From Nocardiopsis potens DSM 45234 (GTDB taxonomy: Bacteria > Actinomycetota > Actinomycetes > Streptosporangiales > Streptosporangiaceae): a DNA stretch of 64,000 bases. This document shows positions 51,534 to 59,772 of this stretch, piece by piece; the stretch's first letter is position 1, and each line of letters begins with the position of its first letter. The stretch lies in contig NZ_ANBB01000067.1 in NCBI RefSeq assembly GCF_000341105.1, forward strand, positions 1 through 64,000, in the 5' to 3' direction. A program made the translations under genes and the position numbers. Below the pieces are notes generated by a model. It was not told the origin of the DNA and made no database searches. It saw only the letters and a program-made list of their open reading frames with translations.

Positions 51534-53111
51534 ATGCTGCGATTGCGGTTGACCCCCTACAGCGAGAGTCCGACCTGGCACTGGTCCGGAGCGTGTTACG
51601 GCACCCTCGACCGGCGCAGCAGGATCGAGCCCTTCGGCCATCCGATGGTCGAACACCTGGCCGCCACCGACGGGCACCGGACCATGCTGGTGGTCCGCGA
51701 GCGGACCATCGGCCGCCCGGTCTGCGACCCCGCCGTCCGTGATCTCACCCCGAGCGAATACGACCGGGCACGCGACGCCGCCACCGGCTGGCCGGCCGAC
51801 TTCGTGCTCGTGGAGACCGAGCCCGGCCGGCCGGTGCGCGTCACCGCCGGAGCGGCCCGAACCACACCGCTCTACCTGGCCTCCGACGGCTCCGCGCTAC
51901 TGGGGTCGTGGGACATGGCCGACCTGCGCGGCCTCACCACCGGGATCAACCCGCGGGAGGCGGCGCGGCTGCTGATCTACCGGCCCCGCTACTCCTCGGA
52001 GACGCTGTTCCGGGGCGTGCACCGGCTCACCGAGCGCGCCACCGCTCACTTCGGCGGGGCGCTGTGGATCACCTACCCCGAGCCCGCCCTGCACCGGGTC
52101 CCCCGGGAACTGGCACCCGGCGCCGACGTCCTGGATGCGTTCATCACGGCCATGGACACGGCGATGGACCGGCGCCCCTGGGCCGAACCGACCACGCTGT
52201 TCCACCTCACCGGCGGATTCGACTCGGGCACCGTGGCCACCCGCGCGGCCGAGCGCCACCCCGGCCTGTTCCCCACCGCCACGCTGCTGGTCGGCGGTCC
52301 CGGACGGGAGCAGCAGGTCCGGCGCCGCGCCGAGATGCGCTCCCGGGTGAAGTTCGCCGGCCCCGACATCGTCATCGACGCCATGCGCCGCCTTCCGCTC
52401 TCGCCCGGCTGCCCCTGGGTCAGCGGCCTCGTGGTCAACCCCTACGAGGAGCCCCTGCACCGGCCGTTCACCGAGATGGCCCGTGCGGTCGCCGCGGCCG
52501 GCGCCCGCACCGTGGTGACCGGTCTGGGCGGCGATGAGATGGTCGCCCTCACCCAGGAGGAAGAGCCGCACAAGGGGCTCGGGGAGATCAACGACACCCA
52601 GGGCCTGCCCTGGGTCGGGCCGCGCGCCCGCGCCGCCCTGGAGTTCGCCGACGACGGCATCGCGCCCCCGGCGCGGGTCAACTCGATGACGCTGCTGTCG
52701 CTGGAGACCACCGCGCCCGTCCTGCTGCGCGAAGGGCTGTGGCCGGTGCACCCCTTCGCCGACCCGGCCATGGTCGGACTCGGCGAGCAGCTCCCGTTCG
52801 CCTGGCGCGAGCTGAAGCAGGTGCAGCGGCGGCGCCTGGCCGCGCTGGGGATGAGCGAGGACGTCGTGCACCCGGTCGAGCGGGAGTCCTTCGCCGAGGT
52901 CGTCGAGCACTCCCTGACCGCCCACGCCCCGGGGTTGTTCGCCCGTATGCTGGCCGAAGGGTCGGTGCTGTTCGATGAGGGGCTGGTCGACCCGGACGGG
53001 CTGCGCTCGGCGGCCGAGCACCTGACCGCGGCGGACTACGGCGAAGAACCCGACGCGAAGCTTCTGGAAGTGCTGAGCCTGCACCTGAGCGCCGAGGCCT
53101 TCCTCGGCTGA
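51534..53111 (+). CDS. Asparagine-synthetase-like amide ligase without glutaminase active site
   Basis: The 525-residue protein has an N-terminal Ntn-like domain (about 1-190: VRERTIGRPVCDP, AGAARTTPLYLASDGSALLGSWD, LFRGVHRLTER), but its second residue is Leu, so the nucleophilic Cys2 of true AsnB is absent. The C-terminal ATP pyrophosphatase-type domain is present: HLTGGFDSGTVA at 224-235 and VVTGLGGDEM at 327-336, the two nucleotide-binding signatures of the family. Enzymes without glutaminase use an internal amine, as in lasso peptide cyclases and beta-lactam synthetase. The likely job is to activate an Asp or Glu side chain on the 52-residue peptide and link it to an amine; this is inference from context. 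Confidence 0.85.
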   Translation: MLRLRLTPYSESPTWHWSGACYGTLDRRSRIEPFGHPMVEHLAATDGHRTMLVVRERTIGRPVCDPAVRDLTPSEYDRARDAATGWPADFVLVETEPGRPVRVTAGAARTTPLYLASDGSALLGSWDMADLRGLTTGINPREAARLLIYRPRYSSETLFRGVHRLTERATAHFGGALWITYPEPALHRVPRELAPGADVLDAFITAMDTAMDRRPWAEPTTLFHLTGGFDSGTVATRAAERHPGLFPTATLLVGGPGREQQVRRRAEMRSRVKFAGPDIVIDAMRRLPLSPGCPWVSGLVVNPYEEPLHRPFTEMARAVAAAGARTVVTGLGGDEMVALTQEEEPHKGLGEINDTQGLPWVGPRARAALEFADDGIAPPARVNSMTLLSLETTAPVLLREGLWPVHPFADPAMVGLGEQLPFAWRELKQVQRRRLAALGMSEDVVHPVERESFAEVVEHSLTAHAPGLFARMLAEGSVLFDEGLVDPDGLRSAAEHLTAADYGEEPDAKLLEVLSLHLSAEAFLG

Positions 53112-53130
53112 CCGTTGAGAGGACGAGCCC

Positions 53131-53652
53131 GTGTTCATCATGCGCCCCGCCGCCGGGACTGACGCCGCCGACATCGCATCGATGATCCGCGCGCGCTGCG
53201 ACTGGATGGAGCGGCGCGGGTTGGAGTCCTGGCGTGAAGCGGTCGACGATCTCGCCGGGCAGGCCGGAAGCGGCTCCATGTGGGTCCTCGAAACCGAGAG
53301 GCGCATCGTCGGATGCACCACGGTCATGGCCCAGGCGCCCCCGAAGGACTGGACGCCCGAGGAGGCGGCCGAGCCGAGCCTGTACCTGTTCACGACCGTC
53401 ACCGACCCTGTCTACCGGGAGCACGGGCCCGGGACGCTGATCGCGCTGTGGGCGGTCGACCGGGCGGCGCGGCAGGGCCGGAAGTGGGTGCGGCGGGGGT
53501 GTTTCCACCCTGAGCTGGTGAAGTACTACGCGACCCAGGGCTTCGCCCTGGTCAAGGAACAGGAGCGGAGCGCCGGGCACCTGTACCTGCTCGCGCGCCG
53601 CGCCGAGCGCATCGACCTCGGGCGGCTCGGGGTGACGACGGACACCGACTGA
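53131..53652 (+). CDS. GNAT-family acetyltransferase
   Basis: GTG 53131 starts 19 nt after the ligase stop and gives 173 residues: FIMRPAAGTDAADIASMIRARCDWMERRG, MWVLETERRIVGCTTVMAQ, YLFTTVTDPVYREHGPGTLIALWAVDRAARQG, then VRRGCFHPELVKYYATQGFALVKEQE. The acetyl-CoA P-loop (RxxGxG/A) is altered: REHGPGTLI, still close. GNAT enzymes in lasso-type pathways acetylate lysines; here the target could be a lysine of the 52-residue peptide. Closely spaced with the ligase, so almost certainly in one operon. Confidence 0.85.
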   Translation: MFIMRPAAGTDAADIASMIRARCDWMERRGLESWREAVDDLAGQAGSGSMWVLETERRIVGCTTVMAQAPPKDWTPEEAAEPSLYLFTTVTDPVYREHGPGTLIALWAVDRAARQGRKWVRRGCFHPELVKYYATQGFALVKEQERSAGHLYLLARRAERIDLGRLGVTTDTD

Positions 53653-54140
53653 TCCGGGCGCGACGGCGCTGCTCCGCTCCCGAAAGAGCAAGGGCGCCGG
53701 CGGTGGCCGCCGCCTTGCGTCACTTCCCCGCCGTCCCGCCTGGCACCGCGCCGTAGCCGGCATCCGGCCGGCGGGCGGCGGGCCGTCCGAGCGCCGCCTC
53801 GTGGTGAGCGCGGCCGCCCTTCGAAGGGACCGCCGCAGGGCCCCGATCACTTCCCCCGCCGGCTCGACGCCTTCCCGGGGGTCGGGCTCGGTCCCGTGCT
53901 TCGGGGCCTCCGGGAGCGGGGTCGCCCGCCTCCTGCGCGGTATCGGGGCCCGCCCTCGCCGCCGGCGGACCCGGGCAGCGGTCGGAGGGCCGGCCGGCGC
54001 CGAGCTCCGGAGAGGACCAGCCACCCCCAAGACTCACAGTGTTTTCAGGGCGGGCCGGGGCCCGGTTTCGGTATGCGGATTCGGCGTGCGGTTTGCCGGA
54101 AAGCGCCGCCTATGGTCATTGTCGTCCGGTGCGTATCCGG
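53653..54140. other. Stretch without a supported gene
   Basis: Several long open frames on both strands exist, typical of GC-rich DNA. One minus-strand frame (around 53780-53900, EAPKHGTEPDPREGVEPAGE) looks protein-like but lacks a start with ribosome binding site. The AT-richer patch near 54030-54120 is the likely promoter of the antiporter gene. Confidence 0.35.
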
Positions 54141-55235
54141 ATGCCGTACCGCAGACCCGCCTGTCTCGTCCCCCTGGACCTGTGGCTGTGGGCCGCCGCT
54201 CTGGCCATGCTCGCGGTCGGTGGAGCGGCGCACGCCTCCGGGGGACCGGTGGCGGGGTTCACCGCCGCGCTGGCGGCGGTCGCGGTCACCTCGGCGGTGA
54301 TGGGGCGCGCCGTGGACCAGCTGGGCGGGCGGCTGCGCCCCGCGGTGATCGGCACCTTCCAGGCGGTGATCGGCAACGTCCCCGAGCTCATCATCGGCGT
54401 CATGGCCCTCCAGCAGGGCCTGTACCTGGTCGTGCAGGCCGCGGTGATCGGCTCCACCCTCAACCTCCTGCTGCTCGGCAACGGGCTGGCGTTCGTGGTG
54501 GGCGGCCTGCGGCACCGGACGCTGCCCATCGAGCCGGACCGCACCCAGATCACCCGGGTCGCCCTGGTCATGCTGATCACGATCCTGATGGCGCCGGCCC
54601 TGGCGGTGATGCTGCGCACCCCCGCGGGCGAGCACGCCTCGGCCCTCTCCTACGTCTCGGCCGCCGCGCTGCTCCTGGTGTTCGCCATCTCGCTGCCGAC
54701 CCGGCTGCGCGCCAACGGGGACATGTCGCCTCCGGAACAGCGCTCTCGGGAGACCGAAACCGGGCAGGCCCCGCCGTGGCCGCTCTGGCTGGTGCTGGCG
54801 GTGCTGGCCGCCTCCGGCCTGCTGATCGGGGTCGAGGCCGACTGGTTCACCGACTCGCTGGAGCCGGCCGTGGACGCGGTGGGGATGACCACCGCCTTCG
54901 TCGGCCTGTTCATCGTCTCCACCGTGGGCAACCTGTCGCAGATCGGCCCGGCGGTCCAGCTGGCCTGGCGCGGCGACGCCGACACCGCGACGGCGATCAC
55001 CATGGAGGGCTCGCTGCAGGTGGCCCTGCTGCTGGCGCCGCTGCTGACGCTGCTCGCCCCGCTGGTGGGGGCCGGCTCGTTCACCCTGATCTTCCCGCCG
55101 ATGATGATCGTGGCGACCATCGCCGCCGTCATCCTCGTGGTGTTCGTGACGATCGACGGGAAGGTCAACGCGGTCGAGGGCGCGATGCTGCTCGCCCTGT
55201 ACGCGGTGCTCGGCTCGCTGTTCTGGTGGGGGTAG
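54141..55235 (+). CDS. Calcium/cation antiporter-like (CaCA superfamily) protein with altered second motif
   Basis: From ATG 54141 the protein has 364 residues and about ten membrane helices. The first ion-binding motif is standard: GTFQAVIGNVPELIIGVMAL (GNxPEL). The second, normally GNxAEH, reads STVGNLSQIGPAVQLAW, so the conserved acidic residue is replaced by Gln. TMEGSLQVALLLAPLLTLL follows as in CAX exchangers. A central charged loop has SPPEQRSRETETG. CAX proteins swap Ca2+ for H+; loss of one acid may change selectivity or stoichiometry. No good ribosome binding site precedes the ATG. Confidence 0.82.
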   Translation: MPYRRPACLVPLDLWLWAAALAMLAVGGAAHASGGPVAGFTAALAAVAVTSAVMGRAVDQLGGRLRPAVIGTFQAVIGNVPELIIGVMALQQGLYLVVQAAVIGSTLNLLLLGNGLAFVVGGLRHRTLPIEPDRTQITRVALVMLITILMAPALAVMLRTPAGEHASALSYVSAAALLLVFAISLPTRLRANGDMSPPEQRSRETETGQAPPWPLWLVLAVLAASGLLIGVEADWFTDSLEPAVDAVGMTTAFVGLFIVSTVGNLSQIGPAVQLAWRGDADTATAITMEGSLQVALLLAPLLTLLAPLVGAGSFTLIFPPMMIVATIAAVILVVFVTIDGKVNAVEGAMLLALYAVLGSLFWWG

Positions 55236-55472
55236 CGGCCGGCCCGGAGGCCGCGGGCCGCCCTCTCCTTGTCCTTCCCGGGCCCGCCCGGCGGGCCCCG
55301 GGCGCCCTCCGGCGGGCGTCCGGGTGCCCTTCTCCTGATCCTCCGGCCTGCGGGTGGGTAGGGCAGGGAGGAGAGGCCCTCGAAAGGGCGGCCCGCGACC
55401 GGGCCGCCGGCGGCGCACCGCCCGGTGCGCGCGAGGCTCCGGGCGGTGCACTCCGTACCTGAGGAGGCACCG

Positions 55473-55877
55473 ATGACGACGCAGACCGACGAGTTCCTCA
55501 GACTGCACCCGAACCCGCGCACCGCCGCTCCCGAGGTGCTGTCCCAGTGCCTGCAGCGGCTGGCCGCCTGCGCACAGGCCTGCCAGGCGTGCGCCGACGC
55601 CTGCCTGGCCGAGGAGGAGGTGCGGGACCTCGTCCCCTGCATCCGGCTCAACCTGGACTGCGCCGACGTGTGCACCGCGGCCGAGCGGGTGCTGACCCGC
55701 CGCACCGCCGCCGACCCCGGACTGCAGGGGCGGATGCTGAGCGTGTGCGCGGATTTCTGCGCCGCGTGCGCGCGCGAGTGCCTGAGCCACGGCGACCGGC
55801 ACGAGCACTGCCGCCTGTGCAGCGACACCTGCCTGCTCTGCGAGGACGCCTGCCGGAAGGCGCTGGCCTCGCTGTGA
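55473..55877 (+). CDS. Four-helix-bundle copper-binding (DUF326/Csp-like) protein
   Basis: ATG 55473 follows GAGGAGG and gives 134 residues with fourteen or more cysteines in helical CxxxC spacing: LSQCLQRLAACAQACQACADACLAEE, CIRLNLDCADVCTAAERVL, CADFCAACARECLSHGD, HEHCRLCSDTCLLCEDACRKAL. This is the cytosolic copper-storage-like (DUF326) arrangement, in which inward-facing thiolates bind Cu(I). No signal peptide, so it acts in the cytosol. A ChaB gene follows 39 nt later. Confidence 0.9.
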   Translation: MTTQTDEFLRLHPNPRTAAPEVLSQCLQRLAACAQACQACADACLAEEEVRDLVPCIRLNLDCADVCTAAERVLTRRTAADPGLQGRMLSVCADFCAACARECLSHGDRHEHCRLCSDTCLLCEDACRKALASL

Positions 55878-55915
55878 GGGCCGAACGGTTCCGAAGCGAC
55901 GCGAAGGAGGCCGTC

Positions 55916-56326
55916 ATGCCGGGACGCGATGAACTGCCGAGCACTCTCGAACGCTCCCCGGGCAAGGCGCAGGAGACCTGGATCAAGGCGCACGATTCGG
56001 CGGTGGACGAATACGGGGAGGGCGAGCGGGCCCACCGGGTGGCCTATGCGGCCCTCAAGCGCTCGTACCAGAAGGTCGGCGACCACTGGGAGGCCAAGGC
56101 CCGGCGCGGGCCCTCCGACCGGCGCGCCGCGGACCCGGACGCCAAGAAGCGGCACGGGTCGGCGGGGACCGCCGGCGGGGTCGACGCCAATGCGCCGAAG
56201 GACCGCCTCTACCGGCAGGCCCAGCGCCTCGACATCCGCGGGCGGTCCACCATGACCAAGCCCGAGCTGGTGAAGGCGCTGGAGAAGGCGAGCGCGACCA
56301 GGACCCGCCGGGCCGGGTCGCGGTAG
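55916..56326 (+). CDS. ChaB-family protein with Rho-N-like C-terminal domain
   Basis: The 136-residue product starts at ATG 55916 (GAAGGAGG upstream). Residues 1-70 match ChaB: RDELPSTLERSPGKAQETWIKAHDSAVDEYGEGERAHRVAYAALKRSYQKVGDHWEAK. After a basic linker, LYRQAQRLDIRGRSTMTKPELVKALEKAS matches the Rho N-terminal/SAP-like helical domain. Such proteins occur beside cation-transport genes (ChaA/ChaB of E. coli), and here the neighbour two genes upstream is a CaCA antiporter. Function is unknown. Confidence 0.85.
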   Translation: MPGRDELPSTLERSPGKAQETWIKAHDSAVDEYGEGERAHRVAYAALKRSYQKVGDHWEAKARRGPSDRRAADPDAKKRHGSAGTAGGVDANAPKDRLYRQAQRLDIRGRSTMTKPELVKALEKASATRTRRAGSR

Positions 56327-56749
56327 CGGCGGCACCGGGCCCGCCGTACGGGTCCGAGGGGCGGAGGGGCGGGGGGAGGAGGCGTTTCCTCCTCGGCCGG
56401 CCCCGTCCCGGAGGCGGCGCGGAGCGGCGCCTCCGACGGAGGCCCGGCGCCGCCCTGGCGCCCTTGCGGGCGGGCCGGCCGCGTCCTGGAGGGCGCGGGA
56501 CCGGCCCGCCGGGGCGCTCCCGCGCGGACGGCGCGGCGGGCCGGCGCGGCCCTGACAGGAAAAGGAGCGGGGGAGACGGGAGGCCTCCCCTCCCCGCCGG
56601 GCAGGGCGCGGGACGCCTCGGCGGCGATCGGGGCCGGGAGCCTCCGGGGCGGCGCGCCGCGCGCGATCGATCCCGGCGAGACCTGGTCGGTCCGGGCCGG
56701 GCCAGGCCCGGTCGGGTCCGGCGGAGCCGGTCGGGTCCAGCGGGGCCGG
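56327..56749. other. Gene-free stretch with tandem repeat at its end
   Basis: No gene seen between two convergent genes. The right part (about 56700-56783) consists of GTCGGGTCC/GGGGCCGG-type tandem repeats. Confidence 0.45.
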
Positions 56750-56783
56750 TCAGGCCGGGTCGGGTCCAGCGGGGCCGGTCAGG
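56731..56783. repeat. 24-bp tandem repeat (period 29) running into a GNAT gene
   Basis: TCGGGTCCAGCGGGGCCGGT plus CAGG occurs at 56731-56754 and again at 56760-56783. A third, diverged unit is at 56712-56730. The second copy codes for the last residues of the GNAT protein (DLTGPAGPDPA). Confidence 0.7.
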
Positions 56784-57322
56784 TCGAGGCGGTAGCGGAG
56801 GGTCACCGCCTTCCGGCCGCTGGGGGCCGTCGTCTCCTCGGCGTCCCCGGTGCGGGTGAAGCCGGCCGCGGCGAGCGTGCGCTGGGAGGCGCGGTTGTCC
56901 TCGGCGGTCCGCGCGACGAGGGAGGTCAGCCCCAGCGCCCGGGCGGAGGAGGCGGCCGCGGCGACGGCGCGCACCGCGACGCCGCGGCCGCGCGCGCCGG
57001 GGGCGATCCAGAAGCCGACCTCGGCCTGGTGCTCGGTGATGTCGAACAGGACGAGGCTGCCCAGGAAGCCGCCGCCGTCCGCGTCGACGATGGAGAGCAC
57101 GGCGAGGTCGCCGGAGTCGAGCCCCTTGGGCACCTCCCAGGCGGCGATCCGGCGCACGGTGTCGGGGGTGTACTCGGGCAGCGGGAGGTGGGCGAAGCGC
57201 GCCACCTCCGGATCGCGCGTCCCCGCGGCGTACTCCTCGGCGTCCTCGGCGCCGAGCGGCCTGAGCACGATCCCTCGGTGCTCTGTCGGGAAGAGCCCGC
57301 GCAGTGCGGTCCGCTCCGCCAT
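56750..57322 (-). CDS. GNAT acetyltransferase, RimJ/RimL-like
   Basis: The 190-residue protein reads GIVLRPLGAEDAEEYAAGTRD, GGFLGSLVLFDITEHQAEVGFWIAPGARGRGVAVRAVAAAA, with ARGRGVA as the acetyl-CoA P-loop, and ARTAEDNRASQRTLAAAGFTRTG, the NxxSxRxLxxxGF block typical of RimJ/RimL-type and resistance-type N-acetyltransferases. The substrate is unknown. The ATG at 57322 is preceded by GGAGGCGGGTC. It is divergent from a TetR gene and shares its operator. Confidence 0.87.
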   Translation of the reverse strand: MAERTALRGLFPTEHRGIVLRPLGAEDAEEYAAGTRDPEVARFAHLPLPEYTPDTVRRIAAWEVPKGLDSGDLAVLSIVDADGGGFLGSLVLFDITEHQAEVGFWIAPGARGRGVAVRAVAAAASSARALGLTSLVARTAEDNRASQRTLAAAGFTRTGDAEETTAPSGRKAVTLRYRLDLTGPAGPDPA

Positions 57323-57332
57323 GACCCGCCTC

Positions 57333-57357
57333 CTTAAGTGAACGATGATCGCTTAAG
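57333..57357. promoter_or_regulatory. Probable TetR operator between GNAT and TetR genes
   Basis: CTTAAG at 57333-57338 and again at 57352-57357 border an imperfect 25-bp palindrome centred on GATGATC. It lies between the start codons of the divergent genes and is AT-rich in a GC-rich setting. Confidence 0.65.
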
Positions 57358-57393
57358 CTACCATGGCGGCGCCGTCGACCATCCGGAGGTTCC

Positions 57394-58011
57394 GTGTCCT
57401 ATTGGGTCAGCCCGTCCGCGCGGCAGCGGGAGCGGCGGTTGAGCGCGCCGGGCATCGCGCGCGCGGCCGCCCGCGTCCTCGACCGGGGCGGGGAGGAGGC
57501 GCTCTCCGTCCGCAGCGTCGCCGAGGAGCTCGGGACGGCCCCGTCCAGCCTGTACCGGCACGTCCGGACCAAGGACCACCTCATCGACCTCGCCCTCGAC
57601 GAGGTGCTCGCCCGCGACCTGGACCGGGTCGCCGGCGGCGGGCCGGACGCGCCGGAGCTGCTCGCCCGGTGGTTCGCCCATCTGGCCGAGCACCCGTGGG
57701 CGGCCCCGGCGGTGCTGGCGCGCACCCCTCTCGGCCCGACCTACCTGCGGCTGGCCGATGCGCTGTGCCGGGCGATCGGCGAGGCCGGCGTGCCGGAGGA
57801 GGAGGTCCTCGCCCGCTCCTACTCGCTCACCGCGCTCGTGGCCGGGCTGGCCATCGCGCACGCCCACCACCGGGACGCCCCGGCGCCGGAGGCCGGCTAC
57901 CCGGTCGCCCTCGACTCCGCCCCGCACCTGGCCGAGGCGGTCGCCGCCGCCCGCCTGGGCTGGGAGCGCACCGTCCGGGACGGCGCCGCCCGGCTCATCG
58001 GCGCGGTGTGA
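57394..58011 (+). CDS. TetR-family regulator
   Basis: GTG 57394, 7 nt after CGGAGGT, gives 205 residues. The HTH is LSAPGIARAAARVLDRGGEEALSVRSVAEELGTAPSSLYRHVRTKDHLIDLALDEVL, with the recognition helix SSLYRHV. The C-terminal ligand domain (80-205) is helical, with AIAHAHHRDAP midway and AAARLGWERTVRDGAARL at the end. It should repress itself and the divergent GNAT gene through the CTTAAG palindrome, with an unknown effector. Confidence 0.9.
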   Translation: MSYWVSPSARQRERRLSAPGIARAAARVLDRGGEEALSVRSVAEELGTAPSSLYRHVRTKDHLIDLALDEVLARDLDRVAGGGPDAPELLARWFAHLAEHPWAAPAVLARTPLGPTYLRLADALCRAIGEAGVPEEEVLARSYSLTALVAGLAIAHAHHRDAPAPEAGYPVALDSAPHLAEAVAAARLGWERTVRDGAARLIGAV

Positions 58012-58414
58012 CCCCGGGCCCGCTCCCCGGGTGCCTTGAGCCGGGTGTGCGGCCGCCGTCTTCAGGGCAGGCATTCGGATTCGCGGCCCGGCCTTCGCCC
58101 GCTCTCCAGGGGATCCGCCGCAAAGAGGGCCGCGAGCGGCGCAGGGCATGGACGGCCCCGAGGATGAAAGACGGACCCGCACCGTTCACGAAGACCGCGG
58201 CCGGATCTCCCCCCGGGGCCGGTAGGGGCATCGGGGCGGCCGCCGGTCCAGGAGGTCCTCCGGCCGGGGCCGCGCGTGTGCGGAGGCCTTCGGGCCCCGC
58301 CCCGGTGCGGCCGCCTTCCGGGTGCCGGTCCGCGGCCGGGGCGGGAGGGCGGCGCGCCGGTGGCGGCGCCTGCGCCGTTCGGCGTCCCGGTGCGCCCGCG
58401 TGCGGGGCTGGGGG
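58012..58414. other. Gene-free stretch
   Basis: No gene or regulatory site supported between a TetR gene and the convergent lipoprotein gene. Composition is GC-rich without recognisable signals. Confidence 0.4.
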
Positions 58415-58744
58415 TTACTCGTCGACCTTGACGTCGAAGTTCACGTCGCCGCCGTCGACCGAGGTCGTGGTGACGGTCACGCCGAGGGTGTCGCCGCCCG
58501 CGGTGAGCTCGCAGCGGACCGAGGAACCGACCTCGGCCGGGAGGTCCTCGGAGCAGGTGAGGTCGTCGGGCGCCTGGCCGACCTGCTCCTCCAGCGCCGC
58601 GGCGGCCTGCTCCGCGACCTCGTCCGCGGGGACGGCGCCGGGGCCGCCGATGCTGGCGTTGAACGAGCAGCCTGCGGTGAGGAGCACCGTCAGAGCCCCC
58701 AGCCCGACCCCCGCGACCGCCCGCTTCCGGCTCTGGGTTCCCAT
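58415..58744 (-). CDS. DUF4333 lipoprotein (first paralogue)
   Basis: The 109-residue protein has a lipoprotein signal: MGTQSRKRAVAGVGLGALTVL then LTAGCSFNAS with Cys at residue 26. The mature part is a DUF4333 domain: VPADEVAEQAAAALEEQVGQ, APDDLTCSEDLPAEVGSSVR with two cysteines, GDTLGVTVTTTSVDGGDVNF. It should be anchored on the outer face of the membrane. A very similar gene lies at 61366-61827, and the two flank a TetR/MFS pair. GAGAAACAGG before the ATG gives a modest ribosome binding site. Confidence 0.9.
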   Translation of the reverse strand: MGTQSRKRAVAGVGLGALTVLLTAGCSFNASIGGPGAVPADEVAEQAAAALEEQVGQAPDDLTCSEDLPAEVGSSVRCELTAGGDTLGVTVTTTSVDGGDVNFDVKVDE

Positions 58745-58962
58745 CCTGTTTCTCCTGATTCATCCGGTGACGTGATTCTTTGTCTGGGACGCGGCCTCCC
58801 TCCGCCGGGTTCCCGGTCGACGGCGGCCTCTTCCGGCCGCTTCCCCTTTCGACCGGCCACACCACCACCGCGGCCACCATGGGCGGCGCCGGCGGGCGGA
58901 GGGCGTCCGGGCCTCCCCCTGCGGACCCCGGGGCCGTCGGCAGGAGGCCGAGGGGCCGCCGG

Positions 58963-59676
58963 TCAGGCCCCTGCTCGCCCGCGCAGGCCGGCCAGGAGGG
59001 TCTCGACGGCGATGGAGAAGTGCTCCGCCCAGCCGTCGCCGGGGGCCGCCGACAGGGCGGCGAGGGTCGGGTAGCGGTCGGCCCGGTCCTGCAGGTGGGC
59101 GTGCATGGCGGCGCGGGCCGCCGCCTCCGCCTCCTGCCCTGCCGCACGCCAGGCGGCCTCGGCCGCGGCGCTGCTGATGACCAGGTTGCCGACGGCGGCC
59201 GCGGCCGCGGTCAGCTCCGTCCCGGAGAAGCCGGCCCGGGCCAGGGCGGCGTGCAGCGCCTCCGAGCGGGCCAGGGCCTCCGGCCCCAGCAGCGGCCGGC
59301 TGCCGGCCAGGGCGCCGGACCACGGGTGGCGCAGCAGGGCGCCGCGCAGTTCGTGCATGTAGCGGCGGACGTCGTCGGCCCAGTCCTCCCCGGGGGCCTC
59401 GGGGAGGAGCAGTTCCCCGAAGACCGCGTCGAGCGCCAGGTCGAGCAGGTCGTCGCGGGTGGCGACGTGCCAGTAGAGGGAGGTGGGGTGGACGTCCAGG
59501 GCCCTGGCGAGGCCGCGCAGGCTGAGTTCGCCCGCCCCGCCCCGGTCGAGGGCGGCGACCGCGGCCTCGGCGATCGCCTCGCGGGTCAGGCCGCCCGTTC
59601 CGCGGCGGGGCGGGCGTTCGCGCAGCCAGAGCGCGCCGGGCATGGGCGGGGCCGTGTCGGCCTTCTTCGGACTCAC
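58963..59676 (-). CDS. TetR-family regulator (TcmR/TetR_C type)
   Basis: GTG 59676 (ACTGGAGGAC upstream) gives 237 residues with a 30-residue polar N-terminus. The HTH is GGLTREAIAEAAVAALDRGGAGELSLRGLARALDVHPTSLYWHVATRDDLLDLALDAVF. The helical C-terminus includes WADDVRRYMHELRGALLRHPWSG. It is divergent from an MFS exporter, with TAGTCCTAC-type operators in the 96-nt gap. It should repress the pump and itself until an efflux substrate binds. Confidence 0.9.
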   Translation of the reverse strand: MSPKKADTAPPMPGALWLRERPPRRGTGGLTREAIAEAAVAALDRGGAGELSLRGLARALDVHPTSLYWHVATRDDLLDLALDAVFGELLLPEAPGEDWADDVRRYMHELRGALLRHPWSGALAGSRPLLGPEALARSEALHAALARAGFSGTELTAAAAAVGNLVISSAAAEAAWRAAGQEAEAAARAAMHAHLQDRADRYPTLAALSAAPGDGWAEHFSIAVETLLAGLRGRAGA

Positions 59677-59686
59677 GTCCTCCAGT

Positions 59687-59722
59687 GTAGGACCACCGAG
59701 TATAGTCCTACGGTGTAGGACT
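59687..59722. promoter_or_regulatory. TetR operators controlling the MFS pump
   Basis: AGTCCTAC-GGT-GTAGGACT (59704-59722) is a perfect dyad; a further GTAGGAC half-site at 59687-59693 pairs with GTCCTAC at 59705. They sit between the divergent TetR and MFS starts and match the known TcmR/OtrR style of site in actinomycetes. Confidence 0.75.
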
Positions 59723-59772
59723 TTGTGTCGGCCGCCGGCCGCGTCCGGCGTTCCCGGAGAGGAGCACAGGCC

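Noticed and set aside
48962-53652. Calling the peptide cluster a lasso peptide cluster
   Set aside because: No leader-binding (PqqD-like) protein, no transglutaminase-like protease and no ABC exporter are present, and the peptide lacks the usual Thr two residues before a Gly core start.
53720-54037. Minus-strand frame of 105 codons near the antiporter gene
   Set aside because: Partly protein-like composition, but no ribosome binding site and no recognisable domain.
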